Shown one piece after another: positions 14,345 through 21,226 of a stretch of 21,226 nt of DNA. Position 1 is the stretch's first letter. Each line of letters opens with the position of its first letter. Under the pieces are notes generated by a model. The model ran no database searches. It was not told where the DNA came from and saw nothing but the letters and a program-made list of their open reading frames with translations. This DNA is from JANNHK01 sp034408875 (lineage in GTDB: Bacteria > Actinomycetota > Acidimicrobiia > IMCC26256 > PALSA-610), in contig JAWXCJ010000255.1 in the NCBI GenBank assembly GCA_034408875.1, forward strand, positions 1 to 21,226. The letters are read 5' to 3'. Made by a program: the position numbers and the translations under genes.

Positions 14345-15105
14345 TCGCTTCGATTCTTGCGCTCGAAGTTCCGTCGGTACCGCACGTCACGATCTGGGAA
14401 GCGGGTCCGCTCGGCTTCAACAAGACCGCGGGTATCTACTTCTTCGCGACGTTCATGACCCTGCTGCTGATCTTCCTCGGCACGCGCCAGAAGCGGCTCG
14501 TCCCCGCGGGGTTCTTCCAGAACACCGCCGAGTCGAGCATCGACTTCGTGAAGAACCAGATCATCATGCAGACGATGGGCACGGACGGGTTGAAGTACCT
14601 GCCTTACATGGTGACACTGTTCTTCTTCATCTTCTTCTCGAACATCACCGAGATCCTGCCCGGCGTGCAGTTCCCGGCGAACTCACGGTTCGCGATGCCG
14701 GTCGTGCTCTCGTTGATCACGTGGGCGATGTACATGACCGTCGGCATCGTGAAGCAGGGGCCGCTGAAGTTCCTCAAGAACTCCTGCATCCCGCCGGGCG
14801 TGCCGAAGCCCATCCTGCCGCTCGTCGCGTTGATCGAGCTGCTGCAGGTGCTGATTGTGCGGCCCTTCTCGCAAGCAGTCCGATTGTTCGCCAACATGCT
14901 CGCCGGCCACTTGATCCTGGTGACGTTCGCCGTGCTGTGCGCGGCGACGTGGGCCGCGAGCATCACGCTCATCATCACCCCGTTCACGTTCTTGTTGCTC
15001 GTCGCCATGACGGGCTTCGAAATCCTGGTCAGCTTCTTGCAGGCGTTCATCTTCACGATCCTGACCGCGCTGTACATCGGCACTTCCATGCATCCCGAGC
15101 ACTGA
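14341..15105 (+). CDS. atpB: F0F1 ATP synthase subunit a
   Basis: Stator channel subunit of Fo that forms the proton half-channels against the c-ring, 254 aa. The essential arginine is R181 in SQAVRLFANMLAGH (177-190), equivalent to aArg210 of E. coli; the preceding helix IELLQVLIVRPF is also typical. The second conserved region, GFEILVSFLQAFIFTILTALYIG, lies near the C-terminus. Five to six membrane helices are present. The start codon overlaps the atpI stop and has GGAG upstream. Confidence 0.97.
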   Translation: MIASILALEVPSVPHVTIWEAGPLGFNKTAGIYFFATFMTLLLIFLGTRQKRLVPAGFFQNTAESSIDFVKNQIIMQTMGTDGLKYLPYMVTLFFFIFFSNITEILPGVQFPANSRFAMPVVLSLITWAMYMTVGIVKQGPLKFLKNSCIPPGVPKPILPLVALIELLQVLIVRPFSQAVRLFANMLAGHLILVTFAVLCAATWAASITLIITPFTFLLLVAMTGFEILVSFLQAFIFTILTALYIGTSMHPEH

Positions 15106-15130
15106 GCGAAAAGAACCGAGGAGTAATCAC

Positions 15131-15394
15131 GTGTCCTTGCTGCAACTACTCGCCCAACAGGACCCCGGCGAGCTCGAAGCCGGTCTGACCGCAGTCGGCC
15201 GTGGCATCGTCTACGGCGGCGCCGCGATCGGCCCGGGCATCGGCATCGGCCTTGTCGTCGGCAACGCCATCACGGCGATGGCGCGCCAGCCCGAATCGGC
15301 CGGCACCGTCCGCACGACGATGTTCTTGGGCATCGCGTTCACCGAAGCGCTCGCGCTCTTCGGCTTCGTCCTCGCATTCATCATCTCCGGCTGA
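15131..15394 (+). CDS. atpE: F0F1 ATP synthase subunit c
   Basis: Ring-forming proteolipid, 87 aa, two membrane helices. Helix 1 carries the glycine packing motif GPGIGIGLVVG (34-44), the cytoplasmic loop is ARQPE (51-55), and helix 2 has the ion-binding glutamate E72 in AFTEALALFGFVLAF. E72 is followed by Ala and helix 1 lacks the glutamine of sodium-type rings, so proton coupling is predicted. The N-terminal stretch before helix 1 is about 22 residues, somewhat long. GTG 15131 has GAGGAG seven bases upstream. Confidence 0.97.
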   Translation: MSLLQLLAQQDPGELEAGLTAVGRGIVYGGAAIGPGIGIGLVVGNAITAMARQPESAGTVRTTMFLGIAFTEALALFGFVLAFIISG

Positions 15395-15408
15395 CAAGGG
15401 AGTTTGCC

Positions 15409-16131
15409 GTGCGTGTACGCACATGGCTGGCCGGTGCCGGCGTCGTGGCGGTTGTGCTCTTCGGCGTCGCCGCGCCCGCATTTGCGCAAGAAGACGAGGA
15501 AGCGCCCGAACCGGTGACGACCTCCGAGGAACCCGAGTCGACCTCCGCAGAGGGCGAGCACGAGTTCTCGAGCAAAGAGGCCGAGCACTGCGCGGAGCTT
15601 CTCGAAGAGGGCGGCAAGATCGACGACTGCCAACAGGCACCGAACCCGATCGTGCCCGCCGTCAACGAGATGATCTGGGGAACGCTCGCGTTCCTGGTGC
15701 TCCTCATCCCGATGTGGAAGTGGGGCGTCCCCGCGGTCAAGAACATGATGGCCCTGCGCGAAGAGCGCATCCGCACCGACCTCGAACGGGCCGAAGAGGC
15801 TCGCACCGAGGGCGAAGCGGCGCTCGAGCAGTACCGCGCCCAGATCGGCGACGCTCGTTCCGAGGCGGGCCGCATCATCGACGAAGGCCGCCAGTCGGCC
15901 GACGAGGTGCGACGCGAGCTGATCGCTCGTGCCGAAGCCGATGCCGCCGAGATCCGGGAACGCGCCGCGCAGGACGTGACACTCGCGACCGAGCGGGCGA
16001 TGGCCGAGTTGCGGTCGCGGGTCGGAGAGCTGTCGATCGAGCTCGCGGAGAAGATCGTCGAGCGCAACCTCGACCGTGACACGCAGATGGCGCTCGTCGA
16101 GAGCTACATCAACCAGGTCGGAGCGCGCTGA
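15409..16131 (+). CDS. atpF: F0F1 ATP synthase subunit b with N-terminal signal-peptide-like extension
   Basis: Peripheral stalk subunit, 240 aa against about 160-180 for most bacteria. The stalk part is normal: membrane helix at about 86-103 (MIWGTLAFLVLLIPMW), then a long charged coiled coil ending in ELAEKIVERNLDRDTQ. The first 27 residues look like a cleavable Sec signal (RVR, hydrophobic core, then AAPAFA-Q). They are followed by a 55-residue acidic, low-complexity outer segment with two cysteines, C61 and C74. If cleaved, the mature protein would have an extracytoplasmic domain absent from standard b subunits. GTG 15409 has AAGGGAG at 6-base spacing and the whole extension is in frame, so it is not an annotation artefact. 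Confidence 0.95.
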   Translation: MRVRTWLAGAGVVAVVLFGVAAPAFAQEDEEAPEPVTTSEEPESTSAEGEHEFSSKEAEHCAELLEEGGKIDDCQQAPNPIVPAVNEMIWGTLAFLVLLIPMWKWGVPAVKNMMALREERIRTDLERAEEARTEGEAALEQYRAQIGDARSEAGRIIDEGRQSADEVRRELIARAEADAAEIRERAAQDVTLATERAMAELRSRVGELSIELAEKIVERNLDRDTQMALVESYINQVGAR

Positions 16132-16133
16132 GC

Positions 16134-16670
16134 ATGGCGACCGAGACCGGAAGCAAGGTCGAGGCCTACGCCCGCGCGCTCGTGCTGATCGTCCAAACCG
16201 AAGGCCACGCGGACGAGGTCGAGGACGAACTGTTCCGCTTCGCCCGCGCGGTCGAAGGCAACGACGACCTGCGCATGGCGCTCTCGGACCAGTCGCTTCC
16301 GGCCGAACGGCGCATGGCGATCGTCGAAGACATTCTCGGCGCCAAGGCGCTGTACACGTCGACGGCCATCGCGTCGTTCCTCGTGGGCGCCGGGCGCGGT
16401 CGTGAGCTTCCGGCGATCATCACGCGGTTCGTCGAAATGATCGCGGAGACGCGTGAGCACGTGGTCGCCGAGGTGCGCAGCGCCATTTCGCTCGACGACC
16501 AGCAGCGCGAACGGCTCGCCGTCGCGCTCAGCACCGCAACGGGCAAGCAGGTCGAGGTCAGGGTCGTCATCGACGAGAGCGTGATGGGCGGCATCCTCGC
16601 CACGATCGGCGAGACCGTCATCGACGGCACCATTCGCCACCGTCTCGAAAAGTTCAAGGAGCTCCTTTGA
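16134..16670 (+). CDS. atpH: F0F1 ATP synthase subunit delta
   Basis: Connects the b stalk to the top of F1, 178 aa, normal length and not fused to subunit b (unlike mycobacteria). The N-terminal six-helix domain begins VEAYARALVLIV and contains LSDQSLPAERRMAIVEDIL (about 51-69). The C-terminal domain has GKQVEVRVVIDESVMGGILATIG and the terminal IDGTIRHRLEKFKELL, family hallmarks. It begins 2 bases after the atpF stop. A gap of 118 bp to atpA follows. Confidence 0.97.
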   Translation: MATETGSKVEAYARALVLIVQTEGHADEVEDELFRFARAVEGNDDLRMALSDQSLPAERRMAIVEDILGAKALYTSTAIASFLVGAGRGRELPAIITRFVEMIAETREHVVAEVRSAISLDDQQRERLAVALSTATGKQVEVRVVIDESVMGGILATIGETVIDGTIRHRLEKFKELL

Positions 16671-16788
16671 GGCGAACGACCGCGAGGCGCCACCCGCGCA
16701 TGATCCGAGCGGATGCTTCGAGCGAACTCGTGCATGACCGCCGAGCAGTGAGCCGGGGCCCCAGCGGCCCTCTGAGCGGAGGAAATGT
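16671..16788 (+). other. atpH-atpA spacer with hairpin before the atpA ribosome binding site
   Basis: This is the largest gap inside the atp operon. GGGCC (16756-16760) pairs with GGCCC (16766-16770), extended by a G-U pair, with a 5-base loop, and sits 6 bases before CGGAGG (16777-16782) of atpA. A 33-codon reading frame (ATG 16700 to TGA 16801) runs through the gap and overlaps the atpA start; it may be fortuitous. No internal promoter is evident. Confidence 0.45.
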
Positions 16789-18390
16789 ATGGCAGAGCTG
16801 ACGATCAACGCGGCCGACATCACCGCGGCGCTCGAGAAGAACGTCAAGAGCTACAAGCCGAGCACGACCAAGGAACAGGTCGGTCGTGTGCTCGAAGTCG
16901 GCGACGGCATCGCGCGCGTCGCCGGGCTGCCCAACGCGGCGGTCAACGAGTTGCTCGAGTTCGAAGGCGGCGTGCTCGGGTTGGCGTTGAACCTCGAAGA
17001 GGGAACGATCGGCGCCGTCATCCTCGGCGAGGCCAACGAGGTCGAGGAGGGCATGACGGTCATCGCGACCGGGCGCATCCTCTCGGTCAACGTCGGCGAC
17101 GGGCTGCTCGGCCGCGTGGTCGACGCGCTCGGCCGCCCGATCGACGGCCAGGGCCCGATACCGCAGGAGCACGAGCGCCGCCTCGAAGTGCAGGCGCCCG
17201 GTATCACGGGTCGCAAGCCGGTGCACGAGCCGCTCCAGACCGGCATCAAGGCCATCGACGCCATGACGCCCATCGGGCGCGGTCAGCGCGAACTGATCAT
17301 CGGCGACCGCAAGACGGGCAAGACCACCGTCGCGATCGACACGATCCTCAACCAGCGCGGCCAGGGCGTGAAGTGCATCTACGTTGCGATCGGCCAGAAG
17401 GGCTCGACGGTCGCGCAGACGGTCGAGACACTACGCGAGCACGGCGCACTCGAGTACACGGTCGTCGTCAACGCGCCGGCTTCGAACGAAGCGGTGTTCA
17501 AGTACCTCGCCCCGTACTCCGGCTGCGCGATCGGCCAACACTGGATGGAGAACGGCGACCACGCGCTGGTCGTGTACGACGACCTGTCGAAGCAGGCCGA
17601 GGCGTACCGCCAGATCGCGCTGTTGCTGCGCCGCCCGCCGGGCCGTGAGGCGTACCCGGGCGACGTCTTCTACCTCCACTCGCGCTTGCTCGAACGGGCC
17701 GCGAAGTTGAACGACGAGCGTGGTGCCGGTTCGCTCACCGCGCTGCCGATCATCGAGACCAAGGCCGGTGACGTTTCGGCGTACATCCCGACCAACGTCA
17801 TCTCGATCACCGACGGCCAGATCTACCTCGTCGACGACTTGTTCAAGTCGGGTATCCGCCCCGCGGTCGACGTGGGTATCTCGGTGTCCCGAGTGGGCGG
17901 CGCCGCGCAGATCAAGGCGATGAAGTCGGTTTCGGGAACGCTGAAGCTCGACCTCGCGCAGTTCCGTGAGCTCGAAGCGTTCGCGACGTTCGGTTCCGAA
18001 CTCGACGCGGTGTCGAAGGCGCAGCTCGAGCGCGGTGCGCGTCTGGTGGAGCTGCTGAAGCAGGGTCTCCACGCGCCGATGGCGGTCGAGGAGCAAGTCG
18101 TCTCGATCTTCGCCGGCACGAGCGGCTACCTCGACGACATCCCGGTGTCCGAGGTGAAGCGCTTCGAGACCGAGTTGCTCGAGTACATGCGGACCCGTCG
18201 CATCGACGTGTTGCAGAAGCTCCGCGACAGCGGAGCGCTGCCCGACGAGATGGCCGACGCCGTCACCGACTTCAAGACTGCGTTCACCGCGACGCTGAAG
18301 GCGGAGGAGGCCGACGCGGCCGACCCGACCGCCAGCGACGCCGAAGCCGTAGGCCCCGAGACCTCCGACGAAACCCTGAGGACAGAGTAA
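16789..18390 (+). CDS. atpA: F0F1 ATP synthase subunit alpha
   Basis: Non-catalytic nucleotide-binding subunit of F1, 533 aa. Walker A GDRKTGKTT is at 172-180. Further signatures are VAIGQKGSTVAQ, ALVVYDDLSKQAEAYRQI, PGREAYPGDVFYLHSRLLERAAK (the alpha signature) and the VDVGISVSRVGGAAQIKAMK catalytic-interface segment including the arginine finger region. After the normal end (around TAFTATLKAEE) the protein continues for about 28 acidic residues. Actinobacterial alpha subunits often have a C-terminal extension; in mycobacteria it suppresses ATP hydrolysis. Whether this shorter acidic tail does so is unknown. CGGAGG lies 6 bases before the ATG. Confidence 0.98.
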   Translation: MAELTINAADITAALEKNVKSYKPSTTKEQVGRVLEVGDGIARVAGLPNAAVNELLEFEGGVLGLALNLEEGTIGAVILGEANEVEEGMTVIATGRILSVNVGDGLLGRVVDALGRPIDGQGPIPQEHERRLEVQAPGITGRKPVHEPLQTGIKAIDAMTPIGRGQRELIIGDRKTGKTTVAIDTILNQRGQGVKCIYVAIGQKGSTVAQTVETLREHGALEYTVVVNAPASNEAVFKYLAPYSGCAIGQHWMENGDHALVVYDDLSKQAEAYRQIALLLRRPPGREAYPGDVFYLHSRLLERAAKLNDERGAGSLTALPIIETKAGDVSAYIPTNVISITDGQIYLVDDLFKSGIRPAVDVGISVSRVGGAAQIKAMKSVSGTLKLDLAQFRELEAFATFGSELDAVSKAQLERGARLVELLKQGLHAPMAVEEQVVSIFAGTSGYLDDIPVSEVKRFETELLEYMRTRRIDVLQKLRDSGALPDEMADAVTDFKTAFTATLKAEEADAADPTASDAEAVGPETSDETLRTE

Positions 18391-18394
18391 GGCC

Positions 18395-19354
18395 ATGGCA
18401 GGTGGGCAGGAGCGGATCCTCAAGCGGCGGATCAAGTCGATCAACGCCACGAAGAAGATCACGCGCGCCATGGAACTGATCGCCGGCAGCCGGATCGTCA
18501 AGGCCCAAGCGCGCGTACAAGCCGCAGTCCCGTACGCGAACGGCATCACCGACGTCGTGCGGAACCTGCAAGCCGGCGGCGCCGGGTCCCAGCACCCGAT
18601 GCTGGTCGAACGCGAACAGGTCAGCCGAGTCGCGCAGATCGTCATCGCGGCCGACCGTGGTCTGTGCGGCGCGTACAACTCGGCTGTGATCCGCGCCGGT
18701 GAGGCGCAGATCAAGGGGCATGCCAAGCAGGGCCGCGACTACGCGCTGGTGACCGTGGGCCGCAAGCCGGAGGGGTACTTCCGGTTCCGCAACTACGCCA
18801 TCGACTCGTCGTTCTCGGGCTTCAGTGACAAGCCGACGTACGAGGATGCGCGCCAGGTCGCGAATTCGGTGCTCGCCCGGTACGAAGCCGGTGAGCTCGA
18901 CCTCGTGCAACTCGTCTACACCCGTTTCGTGTCGGTCGGCCGCCAAGAGGTGGTCGTGCGGAATCTGTTGCCGCTCGCCGACGAAGACCTCACGGCCCCG
19001 GCCGATCTCGGCGGCGCCGCGTACGAGTTCGAACCGAGCGCCGACGGCATCCTCGACGAACTGTTGCCGCGCTACGCCGAAGCACGCGTGTACGCCGCGT
19101 TGCTGAACGCGGCCGCGTCGGAGCACGCTGCTCGCCAGCGGGCCATGAAGGCCGCCACCGACAACGCCGAAGAGTTGATCCACACACTGACCCGCATCAT
19201 GAACCGGGCCCGCCAGGACGCAATCACGACCGAGATCATGGAGATCGTCGGTGGCGCCGAGGCGCTGCGCCAGGTTGCCAAGGACGTTCACATCGTCGAC
19301 GTGCATGACGCCGAGTACTTCGAACGAACCGCACGACCCGCCACCGCTGTCTGA
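18395..19354 (+). CDS. atpG: F0F1 ATP synthase subunit gamma
   Basis: Central rotor shaft, 319 aa against about 287 in E. coli. The N-terminal coiled coil is standard (RILKRRIKSINATKKITRAMELIA), followed by the Rossmann-like core with AADRGLCGAYN and the C-terminal helix ATDNAEELIHTLTRIMNRARQDAITTEI-type segment (about 251-278). The family normally ends near EIVGGAEAL; here about 29 further residues follow (VAKDVHIVDVHDAEYFERT), a modest C-terminal extension. The start is 4 bases after the atpA stop. Confidence 0.97.
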   Translation: MAGGQERILKRRIKSINATKKITRAMELIAGSRIVKAQARVQAAVPYANGITDVVRNLQAGGAGSQHPMLVEREQVSRVAQIVIAADRGLCGAYNSAVIRAGEAQIKGHAKQGRDYALVTVGRKPEGYFRFRNYAIDSSFSGFSDKPTYEDARQVANSVLARYEAGELDLVQLVYTRFVSVGRQEVVVRNLLPLADEDLTAPADLGGAAYEFEPSADGILDELLPRYAEARVYAALLNAAASEHAARQRAMKAATDNAEELIHTLTRIMNRARQDAITTEIMEIVGGAEALRQVAKDVHIVDVHDAEYFERTARPATAV

Positions 19355-19373
19355 AATCGGGAGCACACCTCGC

Positions 19374-20831
19374 ATGACCGCAACTGCCGAGCCGACCACC
19401 AAGGCGAACGAAGGTGAACTAAAGGACGGGCGCGTCGTCGCGATCTACGGTCCGGTTGTCGACGTCGAGTTCCCGCCCGATGCGCTGCCCGAGATCAACT
19501 TCGCGCTCGAGATGGACATCGAGCTCGAGGGCGAGACGATCATTGTCACTGCCGAAGTCGCCCAGCAGATTGGCGAAGGTCGGTGCCGGGCCGTCTGCCT
19601 CAAGCCGACCGACGGTCTCAAGCGCGGCACCGCGGTACGCAACACCGGGCGGGGTATCACGGTGCCGGTTGGTGACGGCACGCTCGGCCACGTGTGGAAC
19701 GTCATCGGCGAACCGCTCGACATCACCAAGGAAGAGGTCACAGGTGTGACCGACCGGTGGGAGATCCACCGCGACGCACCCCCGTTTGACCAGCTCGAAG
19801 CGCGCGCCCAGATGTTCGTCACCGGCATCAAGGTCATCGACCTGCTCGAGCCGTACGTGCAGGGCGGCAAGATCGGCCTGTTCGGCGGCGCGGGCGTGGG
19901 CAAGACGGTGCTCATCCAGGAGATGATCCGTCGCGTCGCGCAGGAGCACGGTGGTGTGTCGGTGTTCGCCGGTGTCGGCGAGCGTACGCGTGAAGGCACC
20001 GACCTCTGGCTCGAAATGCAGGAGTCGGGTGTTATCGAGAAGACCGCTCTCGTGTACGGCCAGATGGACGAGCCGCCGGGTGTGCGCCTTCGCGTCGCGC
20101 TGAGCGCGCTCACGATGGCCGAGTACTTCCGCGACGTGCAGAACCAGGACGTGCTGCTGTTCGTCGACAACATCTTCCGCTTCGTGCAGGCGGGCTCCGA
20201 GGTGTCGACGTTGCTCGGCCGTATGCCTTCGGCCGTGGGTTACCAGCCGACACTCGCCGACGAGATGGGCGAGTTGCAGGAGCGCATCACCTCGACCAAG
20301 GGTCGTTCGATCACGTCGTTGCAGGCTGTGTACGTGCCCGCCGACGACTACACCGACCCCGCCCCGTTCACGACGTTCACCCACCTCGACGCGACGACGG
20401 AACTTTCCCGTCAGATCGCGGCGCTCGGTATCTACCCGGCCGTCGACCCCCTGGCTTCCACCTCGAACATCCTTGCGCCCGAAGTCGTCGGCGCCCGGCA
20501 CTACGCCGTTGCGCTGCGCACCCAGGAGATCCTCCAGCGTTACAAGGAACTCCAGGACATCATCGCCATCCTCGGTCTCGACGAACTGTCGGAAGAGGAC
20601 AAGATCACGGTGTCGAGGGCCCGCAAGATCCAGAAGTTCCTCAGCCAGCCGTTCTTCGTGGGTGAGGTCTTCACCGGCTTGCAGGGCATCTCGGTGCCGG
20701 TCGACGAGACGGTCGAGTCGTTCGAGGCGCTCTGCAACGGTGAGCTCGACGACGTTCCCGAGCAGGCGTTCTTCAACGTCGGCGGCGCCGAGTCGGTGCT
20801 CGCCAAGGCCAAGACGTTGCAGGAGAGCTGA
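19374..20831 (+). CDS. atpD: F0F1 ATP synthase subunit beta
   Basis: Catalytic subunit of F1, 485 aa. Walker A GGAGVGKT is at 171-178, the catalytic glutamate region GERTREGTD at 202-210, Walker B LLFVDNIFRF, and the DELSEED lever is conserved exactly as DELSEED near 398-404. The ATP synthase alpha/beta signature PAVDPLASTS is also present. ATG 19374 was chosen: it follows CGGGAG (19358-19363) and lies 19 bases after the atpG stop, whereas the open frame upstream lies inside atpG. The first 16 residues before DGRVVAIYGPVVDVEF are a short polar tail. Confidence 0.99.
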   Translation: MTATAEPTTKANEGELKDGRVVAIYGPVVDVEFPPDALPEINFALEMDIELEGETIIVTAEVAQQIGEGRCRAVCLKPTDGLKRGTAVRNTGRGITVPVGDGTLGHVWNVIGEPLDITKEEVTGVTDRWEIHRDAPPFDQLEARAQMFVTGIKVIDLLEPYVQGGKIGLFGGAGVGKTVLIQEMIRRVAQEHGGVSVFAGVGERTREGTDLWLEMQESGVIEKTALVYGQMDEPPGVRLRVALSALTMAEYFRDVQNQDVLLFVDNIFRFVQAGSEVSTLLGRMPSAVGYQPTLADEMGELQERITSTKGRSITSLQAVYVPADDYTDPAPFTTFTHLDATTELSRQIAALGIYPAVDPLASTSNILAPEVVGARHYAVALRTQEILQRYKELQDIIAILGLDELSEEDKITVSRARKIQKFLSQPFFVGEVFTGLQGISVPVDETVESFEALCNGELDDVPEQAFFNVGGAESVLAKAKTLQES

Positions 20832-20837
20832 TCACTC

Positions 20838-21226
20838 GTGCTCCACGTGCAGCTTGTGTCGCCCGAGCAGGTGCTCTACGAGGGTGAAGCCGACATGGTC
20901 GTCGTGCGCACGCTCGGCGGCGGCGACATTGCGTTCCAGACCGACCACGCGCCGTTCGTCGGCGCGCTGGCGACGTGGCCAGTACGCGTGAAGACCGGCA
21001 CCGAACAGGAACAGTTCGCGGTGCACGGCGGGTTCATCGAGGTGTCGGGCAACCGCGTGTCGATCTTGTCCGATGTCGCCGAACTGCCCGACCAGATCGA
21101 CGTCGACCGCGCCGGCCGGGCCAAGGCCGCCGCCGAAGAGGCGCTGAAGGAAAACCCCGACGACGCCGACGCGGTCGCCGCGTTGCGCCGGGCCGAAGCC
21201 CGCCTCGTCGTGGCCGACGAGGTCTA
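20838..21226 (+). CDS. atpC: F0F1 ATP synthase subunit epsilon (3' end beyond window)
   Basis: Rotor subunit linking gamma to the c-ring and able to inhibit hydrolysis. 129 codons are visible and the frame is open at the right edge, so only the last residues are likely missing. The N-terminal beta-sandwich is clear: MLHVQLVSPEQVLYEGEAD, then GGGDIAFQTDHAPFVGAL and FAVHGGFIEVSGNRVSILSD. The C-terminal helical part (DRAGRAKAAAEEAL, then AALRRAEARLVVA) is complete or nearly so, giving the two-helix form rather than a short truncated epsilon. GTG 20838 lies 6 bases after the atpD stop. Confidence 0.96.
   Translation, partial: MLHVQLVSPEQVLYEGEADMVVVRTLGGGDIAFQTDHAPFVGALATWPVRVKTGTEQEQFAVHGGFIEVSGNRVSILSDVAELPDQIDVDRAGRAKAAAEEALKENPDDADAVAALRRAEARLVVADEV

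Overview
This is a high-GC chromosomal segment of an actinobacterium, probably class Acidimicrobiia. I infer this from gene order (rho, rpmE, prfA, prmC, glyA, wecA, atp operon), heavy GTG start usage, start codons lying a few bases after TAnnnT boxes (leaderless-type transcripts), and an ATP synthase whose subunits b, alpha and gamma carry extensions. The lineage rests on pattern recognition, not a search.

Layout. (i) 1-2657, plus strand: rho, cut by the left edge and carrying two perfect micro-repeat arrays in its disordered N-terminal domain, then rpmE and a DUF1385/YqhQ-like membrane protein, closed by a 19-bp-stem hairpin. (ii) 2729-5434, accessory island: a TetR regulator divergent from a two-gene operon (ferritin-like diiron protein, then a luciferase-like flavin monooxygenase). 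Both start inside one compact promoter/operator. The monooxygenase loses its C-terminal half at a 46-bp palindrome, and a 120-aa orphan gene with an EF-hand-like DxNxDG motif follows on the minus strand. (iii) 5522-7654, plus strand: prfA and prmC (release factor 1 and its methylase) and a 72-aa protein. (iv) 7640-11024, minus-strand operon: two tandem small RecB-like Fe-S proteins (the upstream one has lost its nuclease residues), a thiolase-like protein without the usual nucleophilic Cys, and a DUF983 protein. (v) 11097-13532, plus: glyA and wecA. (vi) 13674-21226, plus: the complete F-type ATP synthase operon atpZ-I-B-E-F-H-A-G-D-C, with atpC cut by the right edge.

Most of the window is conserved housekeeping. 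The novelty candidates are the TetR/diiron/flavin cassette with its overlapping divergent leaderless promoter, the orphan 120-aa gene, the active-plus-degenerate Fe-S nuclease pair, and the b subunit with a predicted signal peptide and two-cysteine outer domain. No tRNA, rRNA, CRISPR array or transposase was seen.
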